The translations under genes were made by a program, and so were the position numbers. Of a DNA stretch of 64,000 nucleotides, positions 17,866 through 25,922 are shown in pieces. Location: the NCBI RefSeq assembly GCF_013185195.1, contig NZ_JAAZWC010000002.1, positions 124,001-188,000 of the forward strand. Reading direction: 5' to 3'. The stretch is from Saccharibacillus qingshengii (lineage in GTDB: Bacteria; Bacillota; Bacilli; Paenibacillales; Paenibacillaceae). The notes under the pieces are model-generated. The model worked only from the letters and a program-made list of their open reading frames with translations. It ran no database searches and was not told where the DNA came from. Each line of letters opens with the position of its first letter. Positions within the stretch are counted from its first letter, which is position 1.

Positions 17866-18648
17866 ATGGGCGCACCTTTTGAAATCGGCTACGTCTTTTC
17901 GTTCCTGCCGAAGCTGCTGGAGACGCTGGGCGTTACGCTCCTGATCGTCGCCGGTTCGCTGTTGACGGGGATCGTGGCCGGATTTCTGGTCGCGCTGCCC
18001 CGCATGTACAAGATTCCGGTCCTGCGTACGCTGTCCGGTCTGTACCTGTCTTTTTTTCGCGGAACCCCGATTCTGATCCAGCTCTTCTTGTTCTATTACG
18101 GCCTGCCGGAGCTGCTGAAGCCGCTGGGCTTCGACTTGAGCCGCGCACCGGTGCTGTTCTTCGTCATTCTCGCCTATGGACTGCACACCGGAGCCTACGC
18201 GGCGGAGATGATTCGCGCTTCGGTCGAAGCGGTGGACCGGGGGCAGGTCGAAGCGGCTTACGCATCGGGTATGACCTCTTATCAGGCCTTCTCCCGGATT
18301 GTGCTGCCGCAGGCGCTTGCCATCGCGGTACCGGTCTTCTCGAATCTGGTCATCGCGCTGCTCAAAGACACTTCGCTTGCATTCACGCTCGGCGTGATGG
18401 AGATGACGGGCAAAGCGCAGACGCTCGGCACGCTGACCCAGCATTTTTTCGAGACGTATATCGCGCTGGCGCTTATCTATCTGGTCATCAGTTTCACGCT
18501 CGAAAAGGTGCTGCTGGCCGCCGAATACCGTTTGAAACGTCATGAAGTCCGGGAAGAGAAAGTCGGCCGCAGCTTCAAACTGAGACGAAAAGGCTCGTAC
18601 CGGGCCGTGCTGGCGGATATCGATGCCGGAAAAGGAGGGAGACTCTGA
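17866..18648 (+). CDS. Amino-acid ABC transporter permease 1
   Basis: A 260-residue membrane protein of the HisM/GlnP class with about five helices. The ATPase-docking EAA loop is visible as EAAYASGMTSYQAFSRIVLPQ, read in two parts around residue 135. The start ATG lies behind AAAGGAG. It ends in a charged, Arg-rich tail not needed for transport. It overlaps the next permease by one base, so translation is coupled and the two probably form a heterodimer. Confidence 0.9.
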   Translation: MGAPFEIGYVFSFLPKLLETLGVTLLIVAGSLLTGIVAGFLVALPRMYKIPVLRTLSGLYLSFFRGTPILIQLFLFYYGLPELLKPLGFDLSRAPVLFFVILAYGLHTGAYAAEMIRASVEAVDRGQVEAAYASGMTSYQAFSRIVLPQALAIAVPVFSNLVIALLKDTSLAFTLGVMEMTGKAQTLGTLTQHFFETYIALALIYLVISFTLEKVLLAAEYRLKRHEVREEKVGRSFKLRRKGSYRAVLADIDAGKGGRL

Positions 18649-19358
18649 TGCAGCTTGATCCTTCGTTTATTTGGACGGCATTCTGGCAAATTCTCCGCGC
18701 GATTCCGACCACGCTGTCGATCACGGCCGTATCGGTGCTGCTCGGTTTTGCGATCGGAACGGTAACGGCCCTGGTCCGTCTGTACCGGGTTCCGGTGCTG
18801 TCGCAGATGGCGTCGGCTTACGTCACGTTCATTCGCGGCACGCCGATGCTGACGCATCTGCTGCTGATCTACTTCGGTCTGCCGATGCTGATCGACGGAT
18901 TGGCCGAATCGCTTGGCTGGAGCTTCCGCTCCGTGTCGATTCCCATGATCGGCTTCGCCTATATTTCGTTCTCGATCACGGCCGGCGCCTATATGTCGGA
19001 AGTGGTGCGGGCCGGTATGCAGGCGGTCGACCGCGGACAGGTCGAAGCGGCGCATTCCGTCGGGATGACCTCGTTTCAGGCGCTGCGCCGGATTTCGTTT
19101 CCGCAGGCTTTGGCCGCCGCGCTGCCGAACCTGGCCAACTCGGTGATCGGGATGCTGCACGGTTCGACGCTCGCTTTTGCCGTGTCGGTGGTCGACATCA
19201 ATGCGCAGGCGCAGATCGTCGCTTCGACCAATTGGAAATTTTTCGAAGCTTATCTGGCGGCGGCCTTGATCTTCTGGGGGCTGACGGTGCTGATCGAACG
19301 CGCCGCGGCGCTGATCGAGAAACGGGTCGGGGCTTACAATCGGGGAGGTGTGGCATGA
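18648..19358 (+). CDS. Amino-acid ABC transporter permease 2
   Basis: A 236-residue HisM/GlnP-class permease, homologous to the gene before it (shared [19 protein letters not shown] and [20 protein letters not shown] segments). The pairing of two different permeases matches TcyL/TcyM in the cystine importer of Bacillus. The ATG shares its A with the upstream TGA, and a GGAGGG site lies inside the upstream gene. Confidence 0.9.
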   Translation: MQLDPSFIWTAFWQILRAIPTTLSITAVSVLLGFAIGTVTALVRLYRVPVLSQMASAYVTFIRGTPMLTHLLLIYFGLPMLIDGLAESLGWSFRSVSIPMIGFAYISFSITAGAYMSEVVRAGMQAVDRGQVEAAHSVGMTSFQALRRISFPQALAAALPNLANSVIGMLHGSTLAFAVSVVDINAQAQIVASTNWKFFEAYLAAALIFWGLTVLIERAAALIEKRVGAYNRGGVA

Positions 19359-20107
19359 TCGAGTTGAAAAAGATCTCAAAATCGTTCGGACGCCACCGGG
19401 TGCTCCAAGATATCAGCCTGAGTGTCAAGACGGGCGAGGTAGTCGTGATTCTCGGCCCCAGCGGATCGGGGAAGACGACACTGCTGCGCTGCGTCAATTA
19501 TCTCGAAAAGCCGGCCAGCGGCGAGATCGCGGTAGGCGATTTCAAGATGGACTGCGCGCAGGCCAAGCGCGGCGATATTCTGCGATTGCGGCGCAAAACG
19601 GCGATGGTCTTCCAGCAGTATAATCTGTTTCGTCACAAAACGGCGCTGGAAAACGTCATGGAAGCTCTGCTTGTCGTCAAAAAGATGCCGGCCGCCGAAG
19701 CGCGGAGCCGCAGCGTCGCCCTGCTTGAAAAAGTCGGCCTCGGCGGTAAGTTGGACGAGTATCCGAGCCGCCTGTCCGGCGGCCAGCAGCAGCGGGTCGG
19801 CATTGCCCGGGCACTTGCGCTCGAACCGGAAGTAATCCTGTTCGACGAGCCGACATCCGCCCTCGACCCCGAGCTGGTCGGCGAAGTCCTCGAAGTCATC
19901 CGCGATATCGCCCGCGAAGGCATCACCATGATCGTCGTGACGCACGAAATGGGCTTCGCCCGCGACGTGGCCAACCGCGTCGTCTTTATGGACGGCGGCG
20001 TGGTCGTCGAAGAAGGCACGCCCGACGATGTCTTCCAGCATCCGAAAGAAGAACGCACCAAACAGTTCCTTCGCCGGATCACCCCCGAAGCTAACTGGGT
20101 GATTTAG
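19355..20107 (+). CDS. Amino-acid ABC transporter ATP-binding protein
   Basis: A 250-residue ATPase of the GlnQ/TcyN class. Walker [10 protein letters not shown] is at 34-42, then [15 protein letters not shown] (signature), [14 protein letters not shown] (Walker B) and a switch histidine in VTHEMGFA. It starts inside the end of the preceding permease (ATGA overlap) with GGGGAGG upstream. A longer open frame running back to 18671 is a shadow of the permease gene. It powers the importer encoded by the three genes before it. Confidence 0.94.
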   Translation: MIELKKISKSFGRHRVLQDISLSVKTGEVVVILGPSGSGKTTLLRCVNYLEKPASGEIAVGDFKMDCAQAKRGDILRLRRKTAMVFQQYNLFRHKTALENVMEALLVVKKMPAAEARSRSVALLEKVGLGGKLDEYPSRLSGGQQQRVGIARALALEPEVILFDEPTSALDPELVGEVLEVIRDIAREGITMIVVTHEMGFARDVANRVVFMDGGVVVEEGTPDDVFQHPKEERTKQFLRRITPEANWVI

Positions 20108-20289
20108 TGCGTTGAACGAAATCTGCCGAAGCCTACGGGTAGGCGTGATTGCGTTCAATGCACCGGACTTCGGCAAAGCTGCCGAAGCCAAAATGAAGGG
20201 CGCGCTGTGCGGAAGTCTTTCGTGCGTTGAACGAAATCTGCCGAAGCCTACGGGTAGGCGCGATTGCGTTCAATGCACCGGACTTCGGC
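20107..20289. repeat. Two 68-bp direct repeats with internal symmetry
   Basis: Bases 20107-20174 recur at 20222-20289 with a single T/C change (offset 115). Each unit has nested inverted repeats: GCCTA/TAGGC around CGGG in the centre, CCGAAG/CTTCGG outside it, and TGCGTTGAACG against CGTTCAATGCA. The first copy begins at the stop codon of the ATPase gene and the second ends about 20 bp before the ribosome site of the deacylase gene. It may be a REP-like element or a structured mRNA spacer. It does not look like a terminator because no T-run follows. Confidence 0.75.
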
Positions 20290-20328
20290 CGAGCCGTGTA
20301 AGCCCAATCGAGAAAGGAGGCTGTGCCC

Positions 20329-21603
20329 ATGACTCGTGTCAGAGAGTCCTTGTTTAATCGGACAGACCCGCTTCGTATCGGCGAAGCCAAGCCGGCGTAC
20401 TCTCCGGATGCCGGGCTGCCCGCTTCTGCGGATTCCACGGCCGAACCTTCGATTATCTGCGAATCCGAAGAATGGATTGCGATCCGGCGCCATCTGCACC
20501 GGTATCCGGAGCTGTCCGGCGAGGAATACGAGACGACCGCCTATCTGCGGGAACGCCTGGAGAATCTTGGCATCCGGATTGTCGATTACGGCCTTGAGAC
20601 CGGTCTGGTCGCCGAGATCGGCAGCGGGGAAGGTCCGATTGCCGCGCTTCGCGCCGATATCGACGCACTGCCGATCGAAGAAGAGACCGGATTGGAGTAT
20701 GCGTCAACCCGTCCCGGCAGGATGCATGCCTGCGGCCATGATTTTCATGCCGCGGTGCTGATCGGCGCGGCGCAGCTTCTCAAGCGGCGCGAAGCGGAGC
20801 TGCCGGGAACGGTCCGGCTGCTGTTTCAACCTGCCGAAGAGCGGGCCAAAGGCGCCAGGCAGCTGATTCAAGCCGGAGTGCTGCAGGGCGTAGGCGCCGT
20901 GATCGGCCAGCATAACAAGCCGGATCTGCCGGTAGGCACGATCGGGATTACGGCGGGGCCGATCATGGCGGCCTCGGACGGATTTACGGTAACGGTCAGA
21001 GGCACGGCGTCGCATGCCGCCGTGCCGGAAGCCGGGATCGATCCGATCGTGACCGCTGCCCATATCGTCACGGCGCTGCAGACGATCATCGGCCGCAGTA
21101 TCAGCGCCCAAGAGCGGGCTGTCGTCAGCGTGACCCAGGTACACGCCGGGAATACATGGAACGTCATTCCCGATACGGCCGTGCTGCAGGGCACGATCCG
21201 CTCGTTCGACGAGTCCGTGCACAGCCGGATCAAAAAACGCTTCGCGGAGATCGCCGGCGGCGTGGCATCGGCGTTCGGGGCGGAAGCGTCCGTCCGGTGG
21301 AGCGGCGGACCTCCGCCCGTTGTGAACGATGCGGCGCTGACCGCTTTGGCCGGAATTTGCGCGCACGGACTCGGGCTTCGGGTCGCGGAGGGCATCACTT
21401 CGCCCGCCAGCGAAGATTTTTCTTTTTACCAGCAGAAGGTGCCCGGTGTCTTCTTGTTCGTCGGCACTTCCGGCGATAGGGAATGGCATCATCCGGCGTT
21501 TGAATTGAACGACGCTGCGCTGCCCGGAGCCGCATCGCTGTTGGCGGAGCTGGCGGTCCGGACGCTGCTTCATCTGTCGGAAACCGTGGAAAAAGAGGAT
21601 TGA
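20329..21603 (+). CDS. M20-family amidohydrolase (N-acyl amino acid deacylase, YxeP/SndB-like)
   Basis: A 424-residue metallopeptidase-fold hydrolase. Metal-binding motifs of the M20D branch are intact: MHACGHDFH at 132-140, QPAEERAKGA near 167-176, IGQHNKPDLPVG and SPASEDFSFY. The family removes acyl groups from N-acyl amino acids, including N-acetyl S-substituted cysteines in Bacillus. About 45 residues precede the usual start of the domain (AIRRHLHRYPELSGEE). The ATG at 20329 is 8 bp from AAAGGAGG; a GTG at 20323 would be too close. Separated from the transporter genes by the 68-bp repeats, it is probably the last gene of the operon. Confidence 0.9.
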   Translation: MTRVRESLFNRTDPLRIGEAKPAYSPDAGLPASADSTAEPSIICESEEWIAIRRHLHRYPELSGEEYETTAYLRERLENLGIRIVDYGLETGLVAEIGSGEGPIAALRADIDALPIEEETGLEYASTRPGRMHACGHDFHAAVLIGAAQLLKRREAELPGTVRLLFQPAEERAKGARQLIQAGVLQGVGAVIGQHNKPDLPVGTIGITAGPIMAASDGFTVTVRGTASHAAVPEAGIDPIVTAAHIVTALQTIIGRSISAQERAVVSVTQVHAGNTWNVIPDTAVLQGTIRSFDESVHSRIKKRFAEIAGGVASAFGAEASVRWSGGPPPVVNDAALTALAGICAHGLGLRVAEGITSPASEDFSFYQQKVPGVFLFVGTSGDREWHHPAFELNDAALPGAASLLAELAVRTLLHLSETVEKED

Positions 21604-21732
21604 TTATGTATAATCATTATATGAAAAATTCACAATAATGACCCTGAATAGATCCGAAAAATCGAATATCCAGTAAATCGGAAAAACCAAACGAAACCAG
21701 CAGCAGACTTATTCGAACAGGGAGGGAAAAAG

Positions 21733-22212
21733 ATGAGCGAATCGGGGATTGCCGACTTTTCGGATACATCTCGCCGCCTGCGGCAGGCGATCGAAGGATT
21801 GGATGAACGGGAACTAACCTGGAAAGCCGCTCCCGGCAGTTGGAGCATTACGGAAGTGCTCGGCCATCTGTCGGATCACAGTCTCGTGGTCTCGTTTCGG
21901 CTGCGGGCCGTTTTGGCCGGATCGACCGAGACTCTTCCGGCGTTCGCCCAAAACGCCTGGGTAGAGAACCAGCATACGAATGAAGGGGCAACAGGCGATA
22001 TTTTGGAAGCTTTTCAAGCGCTGCTGAAGTTTAATACCCTGCTGCTCCGCCGCCTCGAACCCCACGAATGGGAGTACGGCGGAGTAAACGCGCAGGGCAG
22101 CAGGGTCACGATCGCCGATATAGTCCGTGGGTTTTCGGCGCATGTGGATCGGCATCTGGGCCAGATCGACCGAATCCGTGCGGCGCAGGCCGAAGAGAGC
22201 CGCAGGGTCTAA
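21733..22212 (+). CDS. DinB-family protein
   Basis: A 159-residue four-helix-bundle protein. Histidines that usually bind the metal of DinB/YfiT proteins are seen in GHLSDHS near residue 48 and HVDRHLGQID near residue 137. Some family members are thiol-dependent transferases; no reaction can be assigned here. It starts with ATG behind GGGAGGG and is a single gene ending before a terminator shared with the tRNA. Confidence 0.85.
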   Translation: MSESGIADFSDTSRRLRQAIEGLDERELTWKAAPGSWSITEVLGHLSDHSLVVSFRLRAVLAGSTETLPAFAQNAWVENQHTNEGATGDILEAFQALLKFNTLLLRRLEPHEWEYGGVNAQGSRVTIADIVRGFSAHVDRHLGQIDRIRAAQAEESRRV

Positions 22213-22264
22213 GCGCCGCGATCTGCTGCAAACTATCAAGAGAGCCGCATAAAAAAAGGATAAG

Positions 22265-22298
22265 AAAAAGCCCGTTCGCATGTGCGAACGGGCTTTTT
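22265..22298. terminator. Bidirectional terminator between the DinB gene and tRNA-Pro
   Basis: A 16-bp perfect stem (AAAAAGCCCGTTCGCA and complement) with a two-base tip and T-runs in both directions. It serves the DinB gene from the left and the tRNA gene from the right. Confidence 0.9.
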
Positions 22299-22311
22299 AC
22301 GGTATAACGGA

Positions 22312-22385
22312 TCGGGATGACACGATTTGAACATGCGACCCCCTGGTCCCAAACCAGGTGCTCTACCAAGCTGAGCTACATCCCG
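22312..22385 (-). tRNA. tRNA-Pro (anticodon TGG)
   Basis: On the minus strand the cloverleaf folds fully. The acceptor stem CGGGATG pairs with CATCCCG, the D-arm has AGCTCAGC with TTGGTAGAGC, and the anticodon stem CCTGG/CCAGG encloses TTTGGGA, giving anticodon TGG. The T-arm holds GTTCAAATC. The discriminator base is A at 22312. The 3' CCA is not encoded and must be added by the CCA enzyme. It stands alone, not in a tRNA cluster. Confidence 0.96.
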
Positions 22386-22531
22386 AAATAAATAATTCCT
22401 ACAGCATTAGATTATACGTACTTCTAACCTAGCTGTCAACTATTTTTCGAAAAATACGCACAAGAAAAATATACGGAACCGGCAGGCTGCAATGGGGAGC
22501 CGTTCTGCCGGTTCACGTCACAGGACTTGTG

Positions 22532-23479
22532 TTACGCCCGCTGCTCCCAGTCATACGCCCGAATCCGCTCATACTCGCTTTGCGTAATCCCGAGCACGGT
22601 GCCGTGCTTGAAGCCATAAGGGAAGCTGAAGCTTGCGTCGGACCGGATAAACCGCCCATCCGCCAGGCTGTCCGCGATAAACGGAACGTAACCCTGACCT
22701 TCGCCTTGCACGCCGTAGAAATCAAGCATGAGGCACCATTTGCCGTCGCGCAGCCGGAAAGCGGTGGGAGCTTCATAGACGCCCTGCTCAAGCTTGGCCA
22801 TTTCTTCGTCAAAAGCGGTATTGCGCACATAATCGTCGCCCGTCAACGAAGAGCCTTTTTCCAGGATCAGCGTCTCGGGATTGGCTTCGCTTTTGAGGAA
22901 CCGGTAGAACAAGCCGTCTTCTTCGTAGATCGCCGAGTCGATAATCCCGCTGTCCGCTTTGCGGCAAAGCAGTTTCGGTTCGGTAAAATGTTCGAAGTCC
23001 CGGGTGCGGGAATAATAGATGGCTTTCGGCCCGTAATCGTTGGACGCATGCGAAGACGACCAGTGCAAGAGGTAATCGCCTTCCTGCGGGTCGCGAATGA
23101 TATCGGGCGCCCACAGGCAGCCGAACTCTTCGCTGCCGAGCTCGATCAGCCGCTGCTCCGACCAGTTGACGAGATCGTCCGACGACCAGAGCGACAGACT
23201 TTTGCTTCCGCCGGTTCCGATATTGGCCCAATCCCCTTGGTATTTGCCGTGAAAAGAGTTTGCCAGGCTGAGGTCGGTCGCAAGAATATGGAACCGGCCT
23301 TCGTCCGTACGGACGATCGTATGGTCGCGAACCCCTTTTTCCCCGAGCACGCTTTCCAGGACCGGAAGTCCGCCGTTCACTTGTTCCCAATGAAAGCCGT
23401 CCGTGCTGAGCGCGAAGTACACCTGCTCGCCGTCCGGCGTCTTTTTTTCTTTGAAATGCACGAATAGGTAAGCGTCCAA
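22532..23479 (-). CDS. GH43-like glycosidase, TTG start
   Basis: A 315-residue soluble five-bladed propeller protein without a signal peptide. The GH43 triad is recognisable: the N-terminal Asp in LDAYLFVHF, the second Asp in LWAPDIIRD and the acid Glu in VYEAPTAFR. Proteins of this type act on arabinose- or xylose-containing glycans; specificity is not readable. The frame is open further upstream, but TTG at 23479 is preceded by GAAGGAGAGGG at the right distance, and the longer version would run through the promoter of the divergent AraC gene. It is probably controlled by that AraC protein. Confidence 0.8.
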   Translation of the reverse strand: MDAYLFVHFKEKKTPDGEQVYFALSTDGFHWEQVNGGLPVLESVLGEKGVRDHTIVRTDEGRFHILATDLSLANSFHGKYQGDWANIGTGGSKSLSLWSSDDLVNWSEQRLIELGSEEFGCLWAPDIIRDPQEGDYLLHWSSSHASNDYGPKAIYYSRTRDFEHFTEPKLLCRKADSGIIDSAIYEEDGLFYRFLKSEANPETLILEKGSSLTGDDYVRNTAFDEEMAKLEQGVYEAPTAFRLRDGKWCLMLDFYGVQGEGQGYVPFIADSLADGRFIRSDASFSFPYGFKHGTVLGITQSEYERIRAYDWEQRA

Positions 23480-23523
23480 GTTCGATCCCTCTCCTTCGTC
23501 GATATCCTTTTCACCATACCCGT

Positions 23524-23553
23524 TTGCCGAAAGGCGAAGCAATGAATTATAAT
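23524..23553 (+). promoter_or_regulatory. Promoter of the second AraC gene
   Basis: TTGCCG (23524-23529), an 18-bp spacer and TATAAT (23548-23553) lie 50 bp before the ATG at 23604 and in the divergent region shared with the GH43 gene. Confidence 0.6.
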
Positions 23554-23603
23554 GGCTAAAAACTGACGGATCGTGCTTGAAAGGCGATTGAAGGAGGGAC
23601 GCA

Positions 23604-24386
23604 ATGATCCGGTTGGTCAGCTGCGGTTGCCGGTTCACGCACCGCGAAGGCATATCGATCGAACGCCCGCATGGTGCGGGAAATTACGCTTTCGTCTTCT
23701 TTCGCTCGAAGGCGGAAGTCACCGTGAACGGACGAAGCCGGCAGGCGGAATCGAATTCGTATATCCTGTTCTCGCCGGATTCGCCCCATGCTTATCGAGA
23801 CCTTGAACAGCCTTATGTCAACGATTGGTTTCACTGTGAAGGCGAAGGGATTGAAGAACTTCTGCGGCGGCTCGGGTTTCCGACGGACCGGCTGCTCCCG
23901 GCTTCCGATCCTTCCCTCGTCCCGAGGCATATTCTGGAGCTTCAGAACACCGGGCGGGAAGGCGGACCTTTTCAGGAAGAGATCGCGGAACTCGAACTGC
24001 GCAGTCTGCTGACCAAACTTGCGGCGGCGCAGGCACGCGATACGGCCCCTGCCCGGACGCTCCGCTACGCGGAACAATTATCCCGGCTGCGCGCCGACTT
24101 GTACGGTTCCCCGGATGCCCGGATCTCGGTAGAAGAACTAGCATCCCGGGTCAACTTGAGCAAGTCTTACTTTCAACATTTGTACAAAGAAACATTCGGC
24201 TGCTCTGTCGTCACCGACATGATCCGCGGCCGTGTGGAGTATGCCAAGTATCTGCTCGCCAGCACCGCTCTATCCGTCGGAGAAATCGGGAGACTATGCG
24301 GGTATGATAGCGAGACGCATTTCATGCGGCAGTTCAAGCAGTTTGCGGGCATGACGCCGGGTGCGTACCGCAAAGGATTACGCTGA
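23604..24386 (+). CDS. AraC-family transcriptional regulator
   Basis: A 260-residue regulator. The first 100 residues form a cupin-like ligand domain (FSPDSPHAYRDLEQPYVNDW, in two parts). The last 100 form two helix-turn-helix units: VEELASRVNLSKSYFQHLYK and VGEIGRLCGYDSETHFMRQF. ATG follows GAAGGAGGG. It is divergent from the GH43-like gene with 124 bp between starts, and LacI follows on the same strand. The natural inference is a two-regulator sugar locus in which AraC activates the glycosidase. Confidence 0.9.
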   Translation: MIRLVSCGCRFTHREGISIERPHGAGNYAFVFFRSKAEVTVNGRSRQAESNSYILFSPDSPHAYRDLEQPYVNDWFHCEGEGIEELLRRLGFPTDRLLPASDPSLVPRHILELQNTGREGGPFQEEIAELELRSLLTKLAAAQARDTAPARTLRYAEQLSRLRADLYGSPDARISVEELASRVNLSKSYFQHLYKETFGCSVVTDMIRGRVEYAKYLLASTALSVGEIGRLCGYDSETHFMRQFKQFAGMTPGAYRKGLR

Positions 24387-24482
24387 TAAATACCCGCCGC
24401 CGATACCGCTATCGATCCGCCGTTCGGCGAGCTTCTTTTTCGTTGCTTCCGGCAAAAGGGGCGCGTATAATCGAACCCAGGA

Positions 24483-24496
24483 TGAAACCCGTTTCA
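24483..24496. promoter_or_regulatory. LacI-type operator 1 (autoregulation)
   Basis: TGAAACCCGTTTCA, a 14-bp palindrome with a CC/GG centre, lies 30 bp before the lacI start. The same sequence in the opposite orientation stands at 25686-25699 before the ABC operon. The position fits repression of lacI by its own product (inference). Confidence 0.75.
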
Positions 24497-24525
24497 CAAA
24501 CAAAAAATTCCAAGGGGAAAGAGGA

Positions 24526-25602
24526 ATGCCGATGCGTCCGGTAACCGTCTACGATATCGCAAGGGAAGCCAATGTGTCCGTAGCTACCGTCTCCCGAGTG
24601 CTCAACAACACCGCTCCCGTCAAAAAAGAAACCCGGGAACGGATCGTCGCACTCATGCACAAGCATCAGTTTCAGCCGAACGCGCTGGCCCGAAGCCTGT
24701 CGCGCAAGGAGACGGGGATGATCGGATTCATTCTGCCGGATATCACCAATCCTTTTTTTCCCGAGGTGCTGTCCGGGTTCGACTACGAAGCGCGCAAATT
24801 GGGTTATACCTATTTCCTGTGCGATACGATTTCCACGAACGAAGAAAACGAGCGTCTGTACGATCGCCAATATGAACGCGAGTCCCAGTATCTGAGTCTG
24901 CTTATGGAGAAGCAGGTCGACGGCATCGTAATCATCGGCGGACGGGTCGATCTGGCCAAACCGGGCGAAGAACTGGCGCGAGAAGTCGAAGAAGCGGCCA
25001 AGCGGGTGCCGGTTCTGCTGCTCAACGGCAATCTGCCGCAGACCCATCTCAACCGGATCGCCGCCGACCAGAAGCTGGGGGCGCAGCTCGCCGTGCAGCA
25101 TTTGATCGACCTGGGCCATCGGGATATTGCCGTGATCGGCGGTTATGCCAAGATGACCAATACCCAGCAGCGGCTGCTCGGCTTCCGCACGGCAATGAAG
25201 GAAGCAGGGCTGAACGTACGCAAGGAATGGGTGCTGACCGAAGGGTTTTCCGTGCAAAAAGGTCAGGAATTCGCTTCGCGCCTGCTGGGAGCGAAGCGCC
25301 GTCCGTCGGCTATTTTCTGCATGAACGACCTGCTGGCGATCGGCGCGCTCAAAGCGGCTCACCGCCTCGGGATCCGGGTGCCGGAGCAGCTGTCGATCGT
25401 CGGATACGACGATATTCCGCAGGCGACCTACAGTATTCCGGAGCTGACGACCGTCTCGTTGCAGTCTCAGGAAATCGGCCGTCAAGCCGCGAAAACACTG
25501 GACAAGATGATCGCCGGCAAAAAAGTTCCGCGTCTGCAATCCATCATGCCGGAACTGATCGTACGCGAAACGACGGCTCCCTTCACGGAGCCGTCCGCCT
25601 AA
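24526..25602 (+). CDS. LacI-family transcriptional regulator
   Basis: A 358-residue repressor. The N-terminal helix-turn-helix VTVYDIAREANVSVATVSRV with the following hinge (RNALARSLSRKET-like region, here PNALARSLSRKETGM) is classic LacI/GalR. The rest is a periplasmic-binding-protein fold (GMIGFILPDITNPFFPEVL, then VAVIGG-like and SIVGYDDIPQATYSIPELTT segments). ATG at 24526 follows GAAAGAGG; an upstream in-frame extension of 55 codons would cover the operator and is rejected. Two identical palindromes, one before this gene and one after it, make it the likely regulator of the following sugar importer. Confidence 0.93.
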   Translation: MPMRPVTVYDIAREANVSVATVSRVLNNTAPVKKETRERIVALMHKHQFQPNALARSLSRKETGMIGFILPDITNPFFPEVLSGFDYEARKLGYTYFLCDTISTNEENERLYDRQYERESQYLSLLMEKQVDGIVIIGGRVDLAKPGEELAREVEEAAKRVPVLLLNGNLPQTHLNRIAADQKLGAQLAVQHLIDLGHRDIAVIGGYAKMTNTQQRLLGFRTAMKEAGLNVRKEWVLTEGFSVQKGQEFASRLLGAKRRPSAIFCMNDLLAIGALKAAHRLGIRVPEQLSIVGYDDIPQATYSIPELTTVSLQSQEIGRQAAKTLDKMIAGKKVPRLQSIMPELIVRETTAPFTEPSA

Positions 25603-25685
25603 AAAATATTGCGAAAAATATTGACAACAGCAGAAACAGGGATTATTCTGATGTCAAAAGAAAGCCCTTACATTTTGATTTCGAA

Positions 25686-25699
25686 TGAAACGGGTTTCA
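25686..25699. promoter_or_regulatory. LacI-type operator 2 (before the ABC operon)
   Basis: TGAAACGGGTTTCA is the exact reverse complement of the site at 24483-24496. It lies in the 320-bp gap between lacI and the first permease gene. A further GGTTTCAT half-site is at about 25874-25881. No other gene or clear -10 is visible in the gap. Confidence 0.75.
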
Positions 25700-25717
25700 C
25701 TAAAAGTCGCCGCACTG

Positions 25718-25767
25718 GTACCTTGTCAACTCTTAACCTTACCTCACCTCCAGCGTTGACAAGGTAC
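25718..25767. repeat. 13-bp perfect inverted repeat, GTACCTTGTCAAC / GTTGACAAGGTAC
   Basis: The arms are at 25718-25730 and 25755-25767, with 24 bases between them. The right arm sequence occurs again at 38026-38038 before comEA. No T-run follows, so it is not a standard terminator. The TTGACA in the right arm has no matching -10 downstream. Confidence 0.7.
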
Positions 25768-25922
25768 TAACAGGGAGCTATCCGGGAATATCGCTTAAAC
25801 TCGTATTTTAAGTATGAGAAGAACGCATAAACCTGACAAGATAGGTCCCTTTTTACGGCCGCAAAAATGTAATCGGTTTCATAGTTGGACGTTCTCGTCG
25901 ACCTGAGAAGGAGGGGATTGCA

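Noticed and set aside
20112-20438. Short open frames inside the 68-bp repeats
   Set aside because: They are made of the duplicated element, lack ribosome sites and overlap the deacylase start.
25756-25761. TTGACA in the 13-bp inverted repeat as a promoter of the sugar importer
   Set aside because: No -10 hexamer at 16-18 bp; the same word before comEA also lacks one.
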